Positions 63,920 to 64,000 of a stretch of 64,000 nucleotides of DNA are shown here, piece after piece (position 1 is the stretch's first letter; every line of letters begins with the position of its first letter). This DNA is from Alphaproteobacteria bacterium. GTDB taxonomy: Bacteria > Pseudomonadota > Alphaproteobacteria > Caulobacterales > Maricaulaceae. Location: contig JAJRSJ010000027.1 in the NCBI GenBank assembly GCA_024278855.1, forward strand, positions 124,001 through 188,000, read 5' to 3'. The notes beneath the pieces are model-generated. The model was given only the letters and a program-made list of their open reading frames with translations, did no database searches and had not been told where the DNA came from. The position numbers and the translations under genes are program-made.

Positions 63920-64000
63920 TTATTTCTCGCTCAATACCTCGACCACGAACTTGTCATTGGTAAACACGCAAATATCGGCGGCTATGGTCATGGCTTTTTG
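63920..64000 (-). CDS. hslV: HslV peptidase, C-terminal end (5' part outside the window)
   Basis: The last 26 codons before a TAA at 63920-63922 read QKAMTIAADICVFTND, then KFVVEVLSEK. This matches the conserved end of HslV, where KAM-IAADICVYTN precedes the final strand. HslV is the threonine peptidase of the HslUV protease. It points toward clpB. The call rests on a short stretch, but the pattern is specific. Confidence 0.72.
   Translation of the reverse strand, partial: QKAMTIAADICVFTNDKFVVEVLSEK

Overview
The window looks like a piece of an alphaproteobacterial chromosome. The evidence is conserved gene neighbourhoods: ctaC-ctaD-ctaB-coxF-ctaG-ctaE-SURF1 beside tldD; ftsB-pdhA-pdhB-DUF5076-pdhC followed by lpd, lipA and a coq10-like gene; clpS-clpA; and a CpdR-type receiver beside N-formylglutamate amidohydrolase. 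E1 beta with its own lipoyl domain, a GDYXXLXY protein and NodT-type outer membrane factors fit the same class. A marine Hyphomonadaceae/Maricaulales-like organism is a reasonable guess, but the sequence alone does not fix it. I saw no rRNA, tRNA, CRISPR array, transposase or phage gene, and no stretch over 300 bases without a gene or candidate gene.

Layout. 1-2.1 kb: the end of a DUF4262 gene and a frameshifted rhlE-type helicase. 2.2-10.5 kb: one operon with two complete tandem MacA-MacB-like sets (adaptor, ATPase, FtsX permease, twice) and a single outer membrane factor. 10.5-15.8 kb: a nuclease-family remnant, panC, a D,D-carboxypeptidase with a SPOR domain, then clpS-clpA. 15.9-29.7 kb: an accessory catabolic island. 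Its minus arm is cupin dioxygenase, acyl-CoA ligase and LuxR regulator; its plus arm is TonB-dependent receptor, MFS transporter, alpha/beta hydrolase, two SDRs, VOC protein, MarR regulator, MBL-fold protein, FAD monooxygenase and DUF2783. 29.8-31.2 kb: cpdR and N-formylglutamate amidohydrolase. 31.3-38.3 kb: the cytochrome c oxidase operon on the minus strand. 38.5-49.4 kb: tldD, coq10-like, lipA, an acyltransferase, lpd, and the pyruvate dehydrogenase operon with ftsB. 49.5-53.6 kb: a DUF2157/DUF4401-GDYXXLXY membrane set. 53.7-64 kb: hslU, ftsK, two small regulator/membrane-protein modules facing each other across operator-like repeats, a SpoIIAA-like protein, clpB and the 3' end of hslV.

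How the genes work together. The 16-30 kb island carries outer-membrane uptake, inner-membrane transport, CoA activation, ring or side-chain oxidation, dehydrogenation and hydrolysis with two regulators, so it reads as a complete but unidentified pathway, probably for an aromatic or hydroxy-aryl-ketone compound. ClpS/ClpA, ClpB, HslU and HslV form a proteostasis set; hslU and clpB carry sigma-32-like promoters. hslU and hslV, normally one operon, are about 9 kb apart on opposite strands.

Two cautions. Five otherwise well-conserved genes each carry one disabling lesion: rhlE (-1 base in an A run), the TonB receptor (TAG), cpdR (TAA), ctaB (-1 base in a G run) and ctaD (TGA for a conserved Trp). 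As ctaD and ctaB belong to an otherwise intact operon, sequence or assembly error is as likely as real decay. Also, the pdh operon holds a family of small palindromic elements with CCGCTCA ends, two of them inside coding sequence, one of which sits in a coupled spacer ORF that begins with a copy of the pdhC start. This is the most distinctive structural oddity of the window.
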